Made by a program: the position numbers and the translations under genes. The notes below the pieces were generated by a model. That model was not told where the DNA came from, ran no database searches, and worked only from the letters and a program-made list of their open reading frames with translations. Source: Streptomyces sp. SS1-1 (GTDB lineage Bacteria > Actinomycetota > Actinomycetes > Streptomycetales > Streptomycetaceae). From it: a stretch of 64,000 nucleotides of DNA. This document shows positions 1 to 8,817 of this stretch, piece by piece. Position 1 is the stretch's first letter, and every line of letters begins with the position of its first letter. The stretch covers positions 1,612,001 to 1,676,000 of the forward strand of contig NZ_WBXN01000004.1 in NCBI RefSeq assembly GCF_008973465.1, written 5' to 3'.

Positions 1-455
1 AGGTCGGCGATCCGCCCGTCGGCGGACTGCGCGGAGCTGACGGCGACGAGCGCGGTGTCCGGGCGGACGGACTCGGCGAGACGCTCCAGCGGGACGGAGC
101 GCACCTTGAGGTCGCCGCGCATGTGGAACGGGTTCACCAGGGAGGCGAAGTCGGCCTCGGCCGTGAGGACTTCGGCGCCCTCGGGCAGGGAGGCGGCGAC
201 CAGCGCGCCGTACTCGGCGACGGAACCGCCGAGCGCGACCCGCTCGACGGGGACCCCGGCCAGCCGGGCGAAGGACGCCCGGACCGCCTCGACGTCCTCG
301 TACAGCGAGCCGAGCGCGACGCCGTCGGCCCGCATCCGCGCGGCCCGGTCGAGGGCGGCGACGGTGCGGGCCGGGAGGAGGCCGTTGCTGGCGGTGTTCA
401 GATAGACGTTCTTCGGGGCGAACTCTGCGCGGACGAGGCTCTCGAAGGTCTCCAT
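1..455 (-). CDS. Class V aminotransferase-fold protein, N-terminal part
   Basis: The gene runs off the left edge; about 151 N-terminal residues are visible. They read METFESLVRAEF, then a YLNTASNGLLP stretch, then alternating helix and strand, ending in LVAVSSAQSADGRIADL. This is typical of the fold-type I PLP family that includes cysteine desulfurases and isopenicillin-N-epimerase-like enzymes. The PLP lysine lies outside the window, so neither catalysis nor substrate can be judged. The ATG at 455 has no strong Shine-Dalgarno, but the coding pattern starts there. A small inverted repeat lies about 60 bases upstream. The exact reaction is unknown. Confidence 0.75.
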   Translation of the reverse strand, partial: METFESLVRAEFAPKNVYLNTASNGLLPARTVAALDRAARMRADGVALGSLYEDVEAVRASFARLAGVPVERVALGGSVAEYGALVAASLPEGAEVLTAEADFASLVNPFHMRGDLKVRSVPLERLAESVRPDTALVAVSSAQSADGRIAD

Positions 456-515
456 GACCCAACTCTGAGCCCTGCGGACCGTGCGGGTCCATTGCGATTT
501 CTTACGTCGTTCATC

Positions 516-528
516 TAAGCAACGCTTA
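516..528. promoter_or_regulatory. Short inverted repeat upstream of the class V aminotransferase-like gene
   Basis: TAAGC-AAC-GCTTA is a perfect 5-bp repeat with a 3-base spacer. It sits in an AT-richer patch about 61 bases upstream of the start at 455. It could be a regulator site, but nothing links it to a particular family and the arms are short enough to arise by chance. Confidence 0.2.
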
Positions 529-554
529 TGTATAGGCGCTGACCTGGTGTTTCG

Positions 555-1271
555 TCAGCCTTGCGGGACAGCGCACCCGTCGGGGCCGCATGCCTCGGCG
601 TCACCCGTGTCGAGGAGCGTCAGCGGCGAGCGGTCGCCCCACGCCTGGGTGAGCGCCTGGGTGAAGACCTCGGCGGGCTGGGCGCCGGAGACGCCGTACG
701 CGCGGTCGAGCACGAAGAAGGGGACGCCGTTGGCGCCGAGCTGGGCGGCCTCGCGCTCGTCGGCGCGTACGTCGTCGGCGTAGGCGTCGGGGTCGGCGAG
801 CACCCGGCGCACCTCGTCGGCGTCGAGTCCGGCTTCGGCGGCCAGTTCCACGAGACGGTCGTCGCCCTCGGCGAAGACGGACCGCTCCTCGGCGAAGTTC
901 GCCCGGTACAGGATCTGGATCAGTTCGTCCTGGCGGCCGTGCCGCTTGGCGAGGTGCAGCAGGCGGTGCATGTCGAAGGTGTTGCCGTGGTCGCGGCCCT
1001 CGGTGCGGTAGGCGAGGCCCTCGGCGGCGGCCTGCGCGCCCAGGTTCTCCTCGCCGGCCCGCGCCTGCTCGGCGCTCATGCCGTACTTCCTGGTGAGCAT
1101 GGTGATCACGGGTTGGATGTCGCCCTTGGCGCGCCCGGGGTCCAGTTCGAAGGAACGGTGGACGACCTCGACCTGGTCGCGGTGCGGGAAGGCGGCGAGC
1201 GCCTTCTCGAAGCGGGCCTTGCCCACGTAGCACCACGGACAGGCGATGTCGCTCCAGATCTCGACGCGCAT
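555..1271 (-). CDS. DsbA family oxidoreductase (FrnE-like)
   Basis: This is a 238-residue protein starting MRVEIWSDIACPWCYVGKARFE. The CPWC motif at residues 11-14 sits at the end of the first beta strand of a thioredoxin fold, followed by a long helical insertion. That is the pattern of the DsbA/FrnE group of cytoplasmic disulfide oxidoreductases, related to 2-hydroxychromene-2-carboxylate isomerases. No signal peptide is present, so it probably acts in the cytoplasm. The frame stays open upstream to 1337, but the ATG at 1271 matches the usual N terminus and has GAGAGAG a few bases upstream. The physiological substrate is unknown. Confidence 0.88.
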   Translation of the reverse strand: MRVEIWSDIACPWCYVGKARFEKALAAFPHRDQVEVVHRSFELDPGRAKGDIQPVITMLTRKYGMSAEQARAGEENLGAQAAAEGLAYRTEGRDHGNTFDMHRLLHLAKRHGRQDELIQILYRANFAEERSVFAEGDDRLVELAAEAGLDADEVRRVLADPDAYADDVRADEREAAQLGANGVPFFVLDRAYGVSGAQPAEVFTQALTQAWGDRSPLTLLDTGDAEACGPDGCAVPQG

Positions 1272-1367
1272 GGTGTGAGGCTCTCTCCGGCTCGTTCGGG
1301 TGCGGAGACTCCCTCCGCCGAGTCGGTGAACGTTCAAGCAGCCGGTTTCATTCCCCCGCCTCGTGTG

Positions 1368-1871
1368 TCAGGCGGCGGGGACGGTGAGGCGCAGGTTCAG
1401 GTGGTGGTCGCCGTCGGCGGGCGGGTTGTCCGGGTCGGGCCGCCAGCCCTGGCGGGCGTAGAAGTCCTGGGCGCGCCGGTTGTCCACGTGCACGTCGAGG
1501 ACGGCCGCGCCGCGGCGGTCGGCCGTCCACTCCTCGACGCAGGCCCGGTGCAGGGCGGTGCCGACGCCCCGGCGCCAGTGCCCGGGGTCGACGTGGAACT
1601 GGTACAGCTTGACCAGGTCGGCGGGGGCTCCCTCGGGGGTGCGGAACGAGGCCAGGCCGATGAGGCTGCCCCGCTCGACGACGCACAGCACCCGTCCGTC
1701 GGGCCGTTCGACGGCGGTGCGCCAGGCCGCGGTCCAGTCGGTGCCGTCCTGCGGGAGCCCGTCCGGGTAGTAGGTCGCGCGGGCACGGGCGTGCAGGGCG
1801 ACGAGGTCGGGCAGTTCCGCGGGGAGGGCGGGGCGGATCACGCGGCCCACCGGGAGTCGGTCATGGATCAT
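1368..1871 (-). CDS. GNAT family N-acetyltransferase
   Basis: This 167-residue protein has the GNAT layout. The N-terminal part reads IRPALPAELPDLVALHARAR. The acetyl-CoA loop HVDPGHWRRGVGTALHRA is near the middle, and DVHVDNRRAQDFYARQGWRPD near the C terminus corresponds to motif B. It should transfer an acetyl group from acetyl-CoA to an amine, but the acceptor cannot be predicted. The start is uncertain: the ATG at 1871 has no clear ribosome binding site, and an in-frame GTG about ten codons later is possible. It is the first of three minus-strand genes here that may not form one operon. Confidence 0.82.
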   Translation of the reverse strand: MIHDRLPVGRVIRPALPAELPDLVALHARARATYYPDGLPQDGTDWTAAWRTAVERPDGRVLCVVERGSLIGLASFRTPEGAPADLVKLYQFHVDPGHWRRGVGTALHRACVEEWTADRRGAAVLDVHVDNRRAQDFYARQGWRPDPDNPPADGDHHLNLRLTVPAA

Positions 1872-1928
1872 GCCGGGTGGGACGTGGCCGGCGCGCCTCC
1901 CGGTTCCGTACGGCCGGCGCCGCGCCGG

Positions 1929-2537
1929 TCAGCTCCCGTCGCGCAGGTCCTTGGGCCACTCGGGCCGGAAGGCGAGGTGGTCGTACGTCACCACGCAGCC
2001 CTCCCCCAGCGGCGACTGGGTCATGAACCCGACCAGGGCGGCGCCGGTCTCCTTCTCGTCGCCGAGCGTGAAGAGGCGGACGAAGGTCCATCGTTCGCCG
2101 TCTCGGGAGGCGTGGAAGGCGAAGGCGCGGCCGGTGCGGCTCACCCGCAGCCACACCGAACTGCCCTCCACGGTGAAGGAGTTGGCGTCGTCGGAGTGGC
2201 CGCGGGTGACGACCGTGCAGACGGTGGGGACGTCCGGGGAGTTCTCCAGGCACAGCTTGGCCCAGGCCCGGTCGCCGACGTGGACGTAGAGCACCCCGGC
2301 GTCGAAGGCGCCGGCGAACCCCACGGTGACCCGGGCGATCAGCTGGAAGTCGCCCTCGGGCTCGCCCAGCAGCCGCGGCGCGTCGGACGCGGCGTCCAGG
2401 GCCTCCCCGGTGGGCGGCACGAAGCGGTCCTGCCGCGGGCCGGCCCATCCGGAGAGGATGCCGTCCTCGTAGGCCCAGTGCCCGTCCGGGCCGTAGGTGC
2501 GCAGCGGGAAGGGCAGTTCGGGTATCTCCAGGTCCAT
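1929..2537 (-). CDS. DUF1349 domain-containing protein
   Basis: This 202-residue protein starts MDLEIPELPFPLRTYGPDGHW. It contains the concanavalin-A-like jelly-roll pattern of the DUF1349 family, with segments such as FDAGVLYVHVGDRAWAK, VWLRVSRTGRAFAFHAS and DGERWTFVRLF. Proteins of this family resemble carbohydrate-binding modules, but the ligand is unknown. No signal peptide is seen. The frame is open further upstream, but GGAAG lies about eight bases before the ATG at 2537. It lies 47 bases downstream of the aldehyde dehydrogenase stop on the same strand, so co-transcription and a role in sugar or uronate metabolism are possible. Confidence 0.82.
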   Translation of the reverse strand: MDLEIPELPFPLRTYGPDGHWAYEDGILSGWAGPRQDRFVPPTGEALDAASDAPRLLGEPEGDFQLIARVTVGFAGAFDAGVLYVHVGDRAWAKLCLENSPDVPTVCTVVTRGHSDDANSFTVEGSSVWLRVSRTGRAFAFHASRDGERWTFVRLFTLGDEKETGAALVGFMTQSPLGEGCVVTYDHLAFRPEWPKDLRDGS

Positions 2538-2584
2538 GACGGGATTCTTCCAGGTGCCGGGGCGGTCCGTCCGCCCCGGCTCCG

Positions 2585-4114
2585 TCAGACCTCCAGCGCG
2601 CCGTTGAACCGGCGGGGCAGCCCGAGCGGGTTGTCGTCCCGCAGCTCGGGGGGCAGCAGCGCCTCGGGCGCGCCCTGGTACGCGACGGGCCGCAGCCAGC
2701 GCTCGATGGCCGTGCCGCCGACGGAGGTGGAGGTCGAGGTGGTCGCCGGGTACGGCCCGCCGTGGTGCTGGGCCGGCGCGACGGCGACACCCGTCGGCCA
2801 TCCGTTGACGAGGACGCGTCCGGCCAGCGGTGTCAGCTCCGCGAGGATGCCGGCCCCGCGCCCCTCGCCCGCGGCCTCCTCGGCGGACAGGTGCACGGTG
2901 GCCGTCAGGTTGCCCGGCAGCCGGGACAGCACCCCGGTGGCCTCGGCCTCGTCGTCGTAGCGGACGACCACCGTCACCGGCCCGAAGCACTCCTCCAGGA
3001 GCACGTCGTGGGCGCCCTCCTCGGCCAGCGCGCTCGCGGCGACCGTGAGGAACCCGGCGCTGACGGTGTGCTCGCCGCCCGCGCCCGGCGTCACCGGCGA
3101 GTCCACCTCGGGCAGCCCCGTGCGCTCGGCCACGCCGGCGAGGAAGTTGTCGCGCATCCGGTGGTCCAGCAGGACGCCGGCCTCGGAGTTGCTGACGGCG
3201 TCGGTCAGCGACTTCACCAGGCCGTCGCCGGCCGCGCCGGAGGGCACGAGGACGAGGCCAGGCTTCACGCAGAACTGCCCGACGCCCAGCGTCATCGAGC
3301 CCGCCAGCCCGGTGCCGATGGCCTCGCCGCGCTCGGCGGCGGCCGCCTCGGTGACGAGCACCGGGTTCAGCGAGCCCAGTTCGCCGTGGAAGGGGATCGG
3401 GACGGGGCGGGCGGCCGCCGCGTCGAACAGGGCGCGTCCGCCGCGCACCGAGCCGGTGAAGCCGGCCGCGGCGACCAGCGGGTGCCGGACGAGTTCGAGT
3501 CCGGCCTCGAAGCCGTGCACCAGGCCGACGACGCCGGCCGGGACGCCGTGCTCGGCCGCGGCGTTGCGCAGCACGTGGGCGACCAGCTCGGAGAGCGCCG
3601 GGTGGTCGGGGTGGGCCTTGACGACGACCGGGCAGCCCGCGGCGAGGGCGCTCGCGGTGTCGCCGCCGGCGACGGAGAAGGCGAAGGGGAAGTTGGACGC
3701 CGAGTAGACGGCGACGACGCCGAGCGGCACCTTGTAGCGGCGCAGGTCGGGGATGGGCGGGGTCGCCGTGTCGTCGGGGTGGTTGATGACGACGTCGAGG
3801 AAGGCGCCCTCGTCGACGATGTCCGCGAAGGCCCTCAGCTGGTAGCAGGTGCGGGCGAGTTCGCCGGTGAGCCGGACCGGGCCGAGCGCGGTCTCGGCGT
3901 CGGCGGCCTCGACGAGCCGGTCCCCGGCGGCCTGGAGCCGGTCGGCGGCGGTGCGCAGGAAGGCGGCGCGGACGGCGCGGTCGGCGAGGGAGGCGCGGGC
4001 GTCGTGCGCGGCGCGGACCGCGGCGTCCACCTCCTGGGCTGTGGCCTCCACCGCAACCTGTTCACGCTGCTTCCCGGTTCGGGGGTCGACACTCCAGACT
4101 GGTGCTGCTGCCAC
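2585..4114 (-). CDS. NADP-dependent aldehyde dehydrogenase (2,5-dioxovalerate dehydrogenase type)
   Basis: This 509-residue protein starts at a GTG with GGAGGG nine bases upstream; the frame runs open to 4216 without a better start. Aldehyde dehydrogenase hallmarks are in order: the SASNFPFAFS segment with Asn141, Glu245 in PFHGELGSLNP, and catalytic Cys282 in LGVGQFCVKPG. The FPFAFSVAGGDTASALAAGCPVVVK region and the C-terminal GWPTGVAVAPAQHHGGPYPATT are characteristic of 2-oxoglutarate semialdehyde (2,5-dioxovalerate) dehydrogenases. The predicted reaction is oxidation of 2-oxoglutarate semialdehyde to 2-oxoglutarate, the last step after KdgD. It is divergent from an IclR regulator at 4268, its likely controller. 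A different aldehyde substrate cannot be excluded. Confidence 0.9.
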   Translation of the reverse strand: MAAAPVWSVDPRTGKQREQVAVEATAQEVDAAVRAAHDARASLADRAVRAAFLRTAADRLQAAGDRLVEAADAETALGPVRLTGELARTCYQLRAFADIVDEGAFLDVVINHPDDTATPPIPDLRRYKVPLGVVAVYSASNFPFAFSVAGGDTASALAAGCPVVVKAHPDHPALSELVAHVLRNAAAEHGVPAGVVGLVHGFEAGLELVRHPLVAAAGFTGSVRGGRALFDAAAARPVPIPFHGELGSLNPVLVTEAAAAERGEAIGTGLAGSMTLGVGQFCVKPGLVLVPSGAAGDGLVKSLTDAVSNSEAGVLLDHRMRDNFLAGVAERTGLPEVDSPVTPGAGGEHTVSAGFLTVAASALAEEGAHDVLLEECFGPVTVVVRYDDEAEATGVLSRLPGNLTATVHLSAEEAAGEGRGAGILAELTPLAGRVLVNGWPTGVAVAPAQHHGGPYPATTSTSTSVGGTAIERWLRPVAYQGAPEALLPPELRDDNPLGLPRRFNGALEV

Positions 4115-4178
4115 CGCGGGTCCCTCCACCTGTATTGCCTTGCCGCACGTCGGAATCTGCAGGATCATCCTCAGGGCT

Positions 4179-4239
4179 CGTTCGATATACTGAACGCTGT
4201 CTCTGGTGATGAACATTCTGCGGAGACCATATCCGCAGA
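4179..4239. promoter_or_regulatory. Two dyad-symmetric elements between the aldehyde dehydrogenase and IclR genes
   Basis: The 153-base divergent intergenic region holds two inverted repeats. One at 4179-4196 reads CGTTCGATATACTGAACG, with 14 of 18 positions symmetric. The other at 4217-4239 has perfect 8-bp arms TCTGCGGA and TCCGCAGA separated by seven bases. IclR-family repressors commonly bind such palindromes in the intergenic region between themselves and their target genes, so these are candidate operators for both genes. Their centres are about 40 bp apart. Binding is inferred. Confidence 0.5.
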
Positions 4240-4267
4240 TCCTCGTCGAACAAAGGGGTCAAGGGCG

Positions 4268-5041
4268 ATGGCGGCTGGCGAGACGGGCGGCGGGGCGCAG
4301 GTCAAGTCCGCGGTACGGACGGTCGAACTGCTGGAGTATTTCGCCGGGCGCCCCGGGATGCACTCCCTCGCGGCGGTCCAGGAGGCCGTCGGCTACCCCA
4401 AGTCGAGCCTCTACATGTTGCTGCGCACCCTGGTCGAGCTGGGCTGGGTGGAGACCGACGCGACGGGCACCCGGTACGGCATCGGCGTCCGGGCTCTGCT
4501 GGTCGGCACCTCCTACATCGACGGCGACGAGGTGGTCGCGGCGGCCCGCCCCACGCTGGACCGGCTCTCCGACGACACCACCGAGACGATCCACCTGGCC
4601 CGCCTCGACGGCACCAACGTGGTCTACCTGGCCACCCGCCAGTCCCAGCACTACCTGCGGCCCTTCACCCGGGTCGGCCGCCGGCTGCCCGCGCACTCGA
4701 CCTCCCTCGGCAAGGCGCTGCTGAGCACGTACTCCGACGAGCAGGTCCGCAAGATGCTCCCGGAGACGCTGCCCGCGCTGACGGAGCACACCATCACCGA
4801 CCGGGAGAAGCTCATCGAGGAGCTGCACCAGGTCCGCGAGCAGGGCTTCGCCGTCGACCGCGAGGAGAACACGCTGGGGCTGCGCTGCTTCGGCGTCGCC
4901 ATCCCCTACCGGACCCCGGCCAGGGACGCGATCAGCTGCTCGGTCCCGGTGGCGCGGCTGACGCCCGCGCACGAGCAGATGGTGAAGGACGCGCTGTTCG
5001 ACGCTCGCGACCGGCTGACCCTGGCCACCCGTAGGCTCTGA
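4268..5041 (+). CDS. IclR family transcriptional regulator
   Basis: This 257-residue protein has an N-terminal winged helix at about residues 10-70, visible in VELLEYFAGRPGMHSLAAVQEAVGYPKSSLYMLLRTLVELGWVE written here in part. A C-terminal IclR effector-binding domain follows, with the signatures TRVGRRLPAHSTSLGKALLS and REENTLGLRCFGVAIPYRTP. The ATG at 4268 is chosen because the family N terminus starts here and AAAGGGG lies upstream. It is divergent from the aldehyde dehydrogenase and probably senses an intermediate of aldarate or uronate breakdown, though the effector is not deducible. The next gene starts four bases after its stop. Confidence 0.92.
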   Translation: MAAGETGGGAQVKSAVRTVELLEYFAGRPGMHSLAAVQEAVGYPKSSLYMLLRTLVELGWVETDATGTRYGIGVRALLVGTSYIDGDEVVAAARPTLDRLSDDTTETIHLARLDGTNVVYLATRQSQHYLRPFTRVGRRLPAHSTSLGKALLSTYSDEQVRKMLPETLPALTEHTITDREKLIEELHQVREQGFAVDREENTLGLRCFGVAIPYRTPARDAISCSVPVARLTPAHEQMVKDALFDARDRLTLATRRL

Positions 5042-5045
5042 CGTC

Positions 5046-5516
5046 ATGGACGTCGAACTGCGCCCGGTCCACGCCAGCGACCTGCCGGTCTTCTACCGCC
5101 AGCTGAACGACCCGGAGGCCCTGCGCATGGCGGCCTTCACCCCCGCGGACCCCTCCGACCGGGCCGCCTTCGACGCCCACTGGCAGCGGGTGCTGACCTC
5201 CTCCGACGTGCCGCGCACGATCCTCGCCGACGGGGACGTCGTGGGGAGCGCCACCGTGTACGGGGAGCCCGGTGAGCGGGAGGTCATGTACTGGGTGGAC
5301 CGCGCGTACTGGGGCCGGGGCATCGCCACGGCGGCCCTGCGCCGGCTGCTGGAGGAGGTGCCCGAGCGCCCGCTGTACGCGCGCACGGCCGCCGACAACG
5401 AGGGCTCGCTGCGGGTGCTGCTCAAGTGCGGGTTCCGGGTGACGGCGAAGGCCCGCTGCTTCGCCCACGCGCGGGGCGCGGAGATCGACGAGCTCGTCCT
5501 GCACGTGGAGGACTGA
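5046..5516 (+). CDS. GNAT family N-acetyltransferase
   Basis: This 156-residue protein belongs to the RimJ/RimL-like GNAT subgroup. It starts MDVELRPVHASDLPVFYRQLND, contains the acetyl-CoA pyrophosphate loop VDRAYWGRGIATAALRRLLEE, and ends with the ADNEGSLRVLLKCGFRV segment typical of motif B. It begins only four bases after the IclR stop, so the two are probably co-transcribed and translationally coupled, with no strong ribosome binding site of its own. The acetyl acceptor is unknown. Confidence 0.85.
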   Translation: MDVELRPVHASDLPVFYRQLNDPEALRMAAFTPADPSDRAAFDAHWQRVLTSSDVPRTILADGDVVGSATVYGEPGEREVMYWVDRAYWGRGIATAALRRLLEEVPERPLYARTAADNEGSLRVLLKCGFRVTAKARCFAHARGAEIDELVLHVED

Positions 5517-5610
5517 CGGCCCGGCCGGCCCGGCGCACTCCATGAACGTCCGATGAGAAATCGGGACGCATGGAACGATCGCCCCCGATCCGTTCGTCTC
5601 TGTGGGTGGG

Positions 5611-7053
5611 ATGAACAAGACGATCAGGCGGGCCTCCGTCTTCACGCTGCTCCTGGTGCTCGCCCTGCTGGTCAGGGCGACCTGGGTGCAGTTCTACGAC
5701 GGACGGGCCCTCGCGGACGACAAGGACAACCGGCGGAACACGATCGCGCTGTACAGCGCGCCGCTCGGCGACATCATCGTGGGCGGTGAGCCGGTCACCG
5801 GCTCGGCCCGGACGACGGGCGGCGACCTGGCGTACAAGCGGACGTACCGGGACGGCTCGCTGTACTCGGCCGTGACCGGCTACAGCTCGCAGGCGTTCGG
5901 GGCCACCCAGCTGGAGGGCGTCTACCGGGACCTGCTCGACGGCACCGACCACCGCCTCAAGGGCGTACTGGACACGGTGACCAACAAGCGCTCCGACCCG
6001 GGCAACGTCGTCACCACGATCGACCCCGCCGTGCAGAAGGCCGCCTACGAGGCGCTCGGCGACAAGAAGGGCGCCGCCGTCGCGATCGACCCGTCCTCGG
6101 GCCGCATCCTGGCGGTCGCCTCCACCCCGTCGTACGACCCGTCGAAGATCACCACCGGTGACGCGGACGCCTGGAAGCAGCTGACCGGCGACCCCGACAA
6201 GCCGATGACGAACCGGGCGCTGCGCCAGCCGCTGCCGCCCGGCTCGACGTTCAAGCTGGTCGTCGCGGCCGCCGCGCTGGAGGACGGCCTGTACGGGTCG
6301 GTGGACGAGCCGACGGACAGCCCTGACCCGTATCCGCTGGCGCAGTCGAACAGCAAGCTGACCAACGAGAACCCGTCGGCGCCCTGCGAGGACGCCTCCC
6401 TCCGCGTCGCCCTGCGGTACTCGTGCAACAACGTCTTCGCGAGCGTCGCCGTCGACCTGGGCCAGGACAAGGTCCGCGCGATGGCCGAGAAGTTCGGCTT
6501 CAACGACCCGAAGCAGGACGTGCCGGTGCGGGCGTACGAGAGCGTGTACCCGGCGGACATGGACGAGGCGCAGACCGCGCTGTCCGGCATCGGGCAGTTC
6601 GACGTCACCGCGACACCGCTGCAGATGGCGATGGTGTCGGCGGCCATCGCCAACGGCGGCAAGCTGGTCTCGCCGCACATGGTCGCGCAGATCACCGACG
6701 GCGGCGGCGACGTCCTGGAGGACTACGACGACACCGCGGACAGCGAGGAGATCGTCAGCTCCCGCACCGCCGAACAGCTCCAGTCGGCGATGCGCACGGT
6801 CGTCGAGGAGGGCACCGGCACCAACGCGCGCATCCCGGGCGCGACCGTCGGCGGCAAGACGGGCACCGCCCAGCACGGCGAGCGGAACAGCAAGACGCCG
6901 TACGCCTGGTTCACGTCGTACGCGAAGGCCGACGGCAAGGAGGTCGCCGTCGCGGTGCTGGTGGAGCAGTCGGACGCCGCCCGCTCCGAGGTCAGCGGCA
7001 ACGGCCTGGCCGCCCCCGTGGCCCGGAAGGTGATGGAGGCGGCCCTGCGCTAG
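5611..7053 (+). CDS. Class B penicillin-binding protein (peptidoglycan transpeptidase)
   Basis: This 480-residue protein has one N-terminal membrane segment at about residues 8-25. All three active-site motifs of penicillin-binding transpeptidases are intact: S212-T-F-K, S271-C-N and K416-T-G-T. It should cross-link peptidoglycan outside the membrane. With a short N-terminal non-catalytic region it resembles the actinobacterial PbpA/FtsI-related proteins that carry a reduced dimerisation domain. I chose ATG 5611; a GTG at 5602 is in frame, and the upstream GGGTGGG is closely spaced to either. The gene stands alone between a GNAT gene and a convergent permease. Confidence 0.92.
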   Translation: MNKTIRRASVFTLLLVLALLVRATWVQFYDGRALADDKDNRRNTIALYSAPLGDIIVGGEPVTGSARTTGGDLAYKRTYRDGSLYSAVTGYSSQAFGATQLEGVYRDLLDGTDHRLKGVLDTVTNKRSDPGNVVTTIDPAVQKAAYEALGDKKGAAVAIDPSSGRILAVASTPSYDPSKITTGDADAWKQLTGDPDKPMTNRALRQPLPPGSTFKLVVAAAALEDGLYGSVDEPTDSPDPYPLAQSNSKLTNENPSAPCEDASLRVALRYSCNNVFASVAVDLGQDKVRAMAEKFGFNDPKQDVPVRAYESVYPADMDEAQTALSGIGQFDVTATPLQMAMVSAAIANGGKLVSPHMVAQITDGGGDVLEDYDDTADSEEIVSSRTAEQLQSAMRTVVEEGTGTNARIPGATVGGKTGTAQHGERNSKTPYAWFTSYAKADGKEVAVAVLVEQSDAARSEVSGNGLAAPVARKVMEAALR

Positions 7054-7069
7054 AAGATCGCCACTGGCC

Positions 7070-8521
7070 TCACCTGACGCCGAGGATCTGCTCGATCGGG
7101 TCGATGGCGAAGTACACCAGGAACAGCGCCGAGGTGCCCCACAGCAGCCAGTGGATCTCCTTGGCCCGGCCGAGCACGATCTTGATCAGGACGTAGGCGA
7201 CGAAGCCCGCGCCGATGCCGTTGGTGATCGAGTACGTGAAGGGCATGACGGCGATCGTCAGGAACGCCGGGATCGCGATCTCGTACCTGTCCCACTCCAT
7301 GTTCTTGACCTGCGTCATCATCAGGAAGCCGACGGCGACCAGGGCGGGGGCGGCGGCCTGGAGCGGGACGATGGTCAGCAGCGGGGTGAACAGCAGCGCG
7401 AGCGCGAACAGGCCGCCGGTGACCAGGTTGGCGAAGCCCGTGCGGGCGCCCTCACCGACGCCGGCCGCCGACTCGATGTAGGAGGTGGCGGAGGAGGCCG
7501 AGGCCGCGCCGCCCGCGGCCGCCGCGGCACCGTCGATGAGCAGCACCCGCCCGAGGTTCGGCACCCTGCCCTCCTCGTCGAGGAGACCGGCCTCCGCGCT
7601 GACGCCGACGACCGTGCCCATGGTGTCGAAGAAGTCCGACAGGATCAGCGTGAAGATCAGCAGGACCACGGTGATGGCGGTGGTCTCCCCGAAGGCGCCG
7701 AACAGGCTGAAGTGCCCGAGGAGGCCGAAGTCGGGGGTGTCCACGACCTTGTCGGGCCACGCGGGCGTGGTCAGGCCCCAGCTCTTGATGTCGGCCAGCG
7801 AGTCGATGATCATCGCGACGACCGTCATGGTGACGATGCTGATCAGGATGGCGCCCTTCACCTTGCGGGCGAGCAGGGCGATCGTCAGCAGGACGCCGAG
7901 GCAGAACACCAGGATCGGCCAGCCGCCGAGGGTGCCGGTGCCGCCGAGCTGGACGGGCACGGTGGTGTTCGCGGCGTCCGGGATACGGCTGACGAAGCCG
8001 GCGTCGACGAAGCCGATGAACGCGATGAACAGGCCGATGCCGACGCTGATCGCCTGCTTCAGCGGCTGCGGGATGGCGTGCATGACGGCCTCGCGCAGCC
8101 CGGTGACGACGAGGGCGCAGATCAGCAGGCCCTCCAGGACGATCAGCCCCATCGCGTCGTCCCACGACATGAGGGGCGCGATCTGGAAGGCGACGACGGC
8201 GTTGAGGCCGAGACCGGCGGCGAGCGCGAGGGGCAGGTTGCCGGCGACGCCCATGATGATGGTCATGACCGCGGCGACCAGCGCGGTGGCGGTGGTGAGC
8301 TGGACGGGGTCGAGCTGGTGGCCGAACTTGTCCTTGGCGCTGCCCAGGATGATGGGGTTCAGGACAAGGATGTAGGCCATCGTGAAGAAGGTGGCGAAGC
8401 CGCCGCGTATCTCCCGGGGCAGTGTGGAGCCCCGCTCGGATATCCGGAAGAACCGGTCGAGGCCGCTCCCGCCCGGTTCGGGTGCTCTCGCCCGGTCGTC
8501 CACCTTCTGCGCTTCTGCCAT
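7070..8521 (-). CDS. NCS2 family purine (guanine/hypoxanthine-type) permease
   Basis: This 483-residue membrane protein has many hydrophobic segments. It carries the AzgA/PbuG-type signatures STLPREIRGGFATFFTMAYILVLNP (quoted in part) near the N terminus and LALAAGLGLNAVVAF in the middle, with DFFDTMGTVVGV and EAGLLDEEG later. These indicate a proton-coupled nucleobase transporter of the hypoxanthine/guanine/adenine branch. An open frame continues upstream, but GAGGAG lies eight bases before the ATG at 8521. No purine riboswitch fold was recognised in the roughly 200-base leader. It is convergent with the penicillin-binding protein gene, with only 16 bases between them. Confidence 0.9.
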   Translation of the reverse strand: MAEAQKVDDRARAPEPGGSGLDRFFRISERGSTLPREIRGGFATFFTMAYILVLNPIILGSAKDKFGHQLDPVQLTTATALVAAVMTIIMGVAGNLPLALAAGLGLNAVVAFQIAPLMSWDDAMGLIVLEGLLICALVVTGLREAVMHAIPQPLKQAISVGIGLFIAFIGFVDAGFVSRIPDAANTTVPVQLGGTGTLGGWPILVFCLGVLLTIALLARKVKGAILISIVTMTVVAMIIDSLADIKSWGLTTPAWPDKVVDTPDFGLLGHFSLFGAFGETTAITVVLLIFTLILSDFFDTMGTVVGVSAEAGLLDEEGRVPNLGRVLLIDGAAAAAGGAASASSATSYIESAAGVGEGARTGFANLVTGGLFALALLFTPLLTIVPLQAAAPALVAVGFLMMTQVKNMEWDRYEIAIPAFLTIAVMPFTYSITNGIGAGFVAYVLIKIVLGRAKEIHWLLWGTSALFLVYFAIDPIEQILGVR

Positions 8522-8753
8522 GGCGTCACTCCTCGTCGCCCGAAGGATCACTGTGCGGATGCTGGCTGGATTGTTCCCCTGCCGCGGGGGTTTCAGGTTT
8601 TCGCCGTGTTACGGAAGGGCATCGGCGGAAGACCTCACCGCGCGTCCGCGGCCGTCGAGGCAACCGAACGCCGGTTCCCTTCATCTGACTTCACGGAGCG
8701 AGCACCGCACGCCCCGGGACCTGCCGGCCTGAGCCCCCCTCGGCCGGCAGCGC

Positions 8754-8789
8754 CGAACGCCCCGCCGGTGACGACCGGCGGGGCGTTCG
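8754..8789. terminator. Hairpin terminator downstream of the TIGR03086 gene
   Basis: A perfect 16-bp GC-rich inverted repeat with a four-base loop (GACG) lies 29 bases downstream of the stop at 8818. There is no U tract, as is usual for Streptomyces. It separates the minus-strand gene at 8818 from the permease promoter region. Confidence 0.75.
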
Positions 8790-8817
8790 CTCGTTCCAGG
8801 GTCCAGGGCCAGGTCCT

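Noticed and set aside
561..2960. A very long plus-strand open frame (799 codons) over the minus-strand genes
   Set aside because: It is a shadow frame of high-GC coding DNA; the opposite frames carry recognisable proteins (DsbA-like, GNAT, DUF1349).
8522..8753. Purine riboswitch in the leader of the nucleobase permease
   Set aside because: No three-way-junction core or conserved loop sequences of a purine riboswitch were seen.
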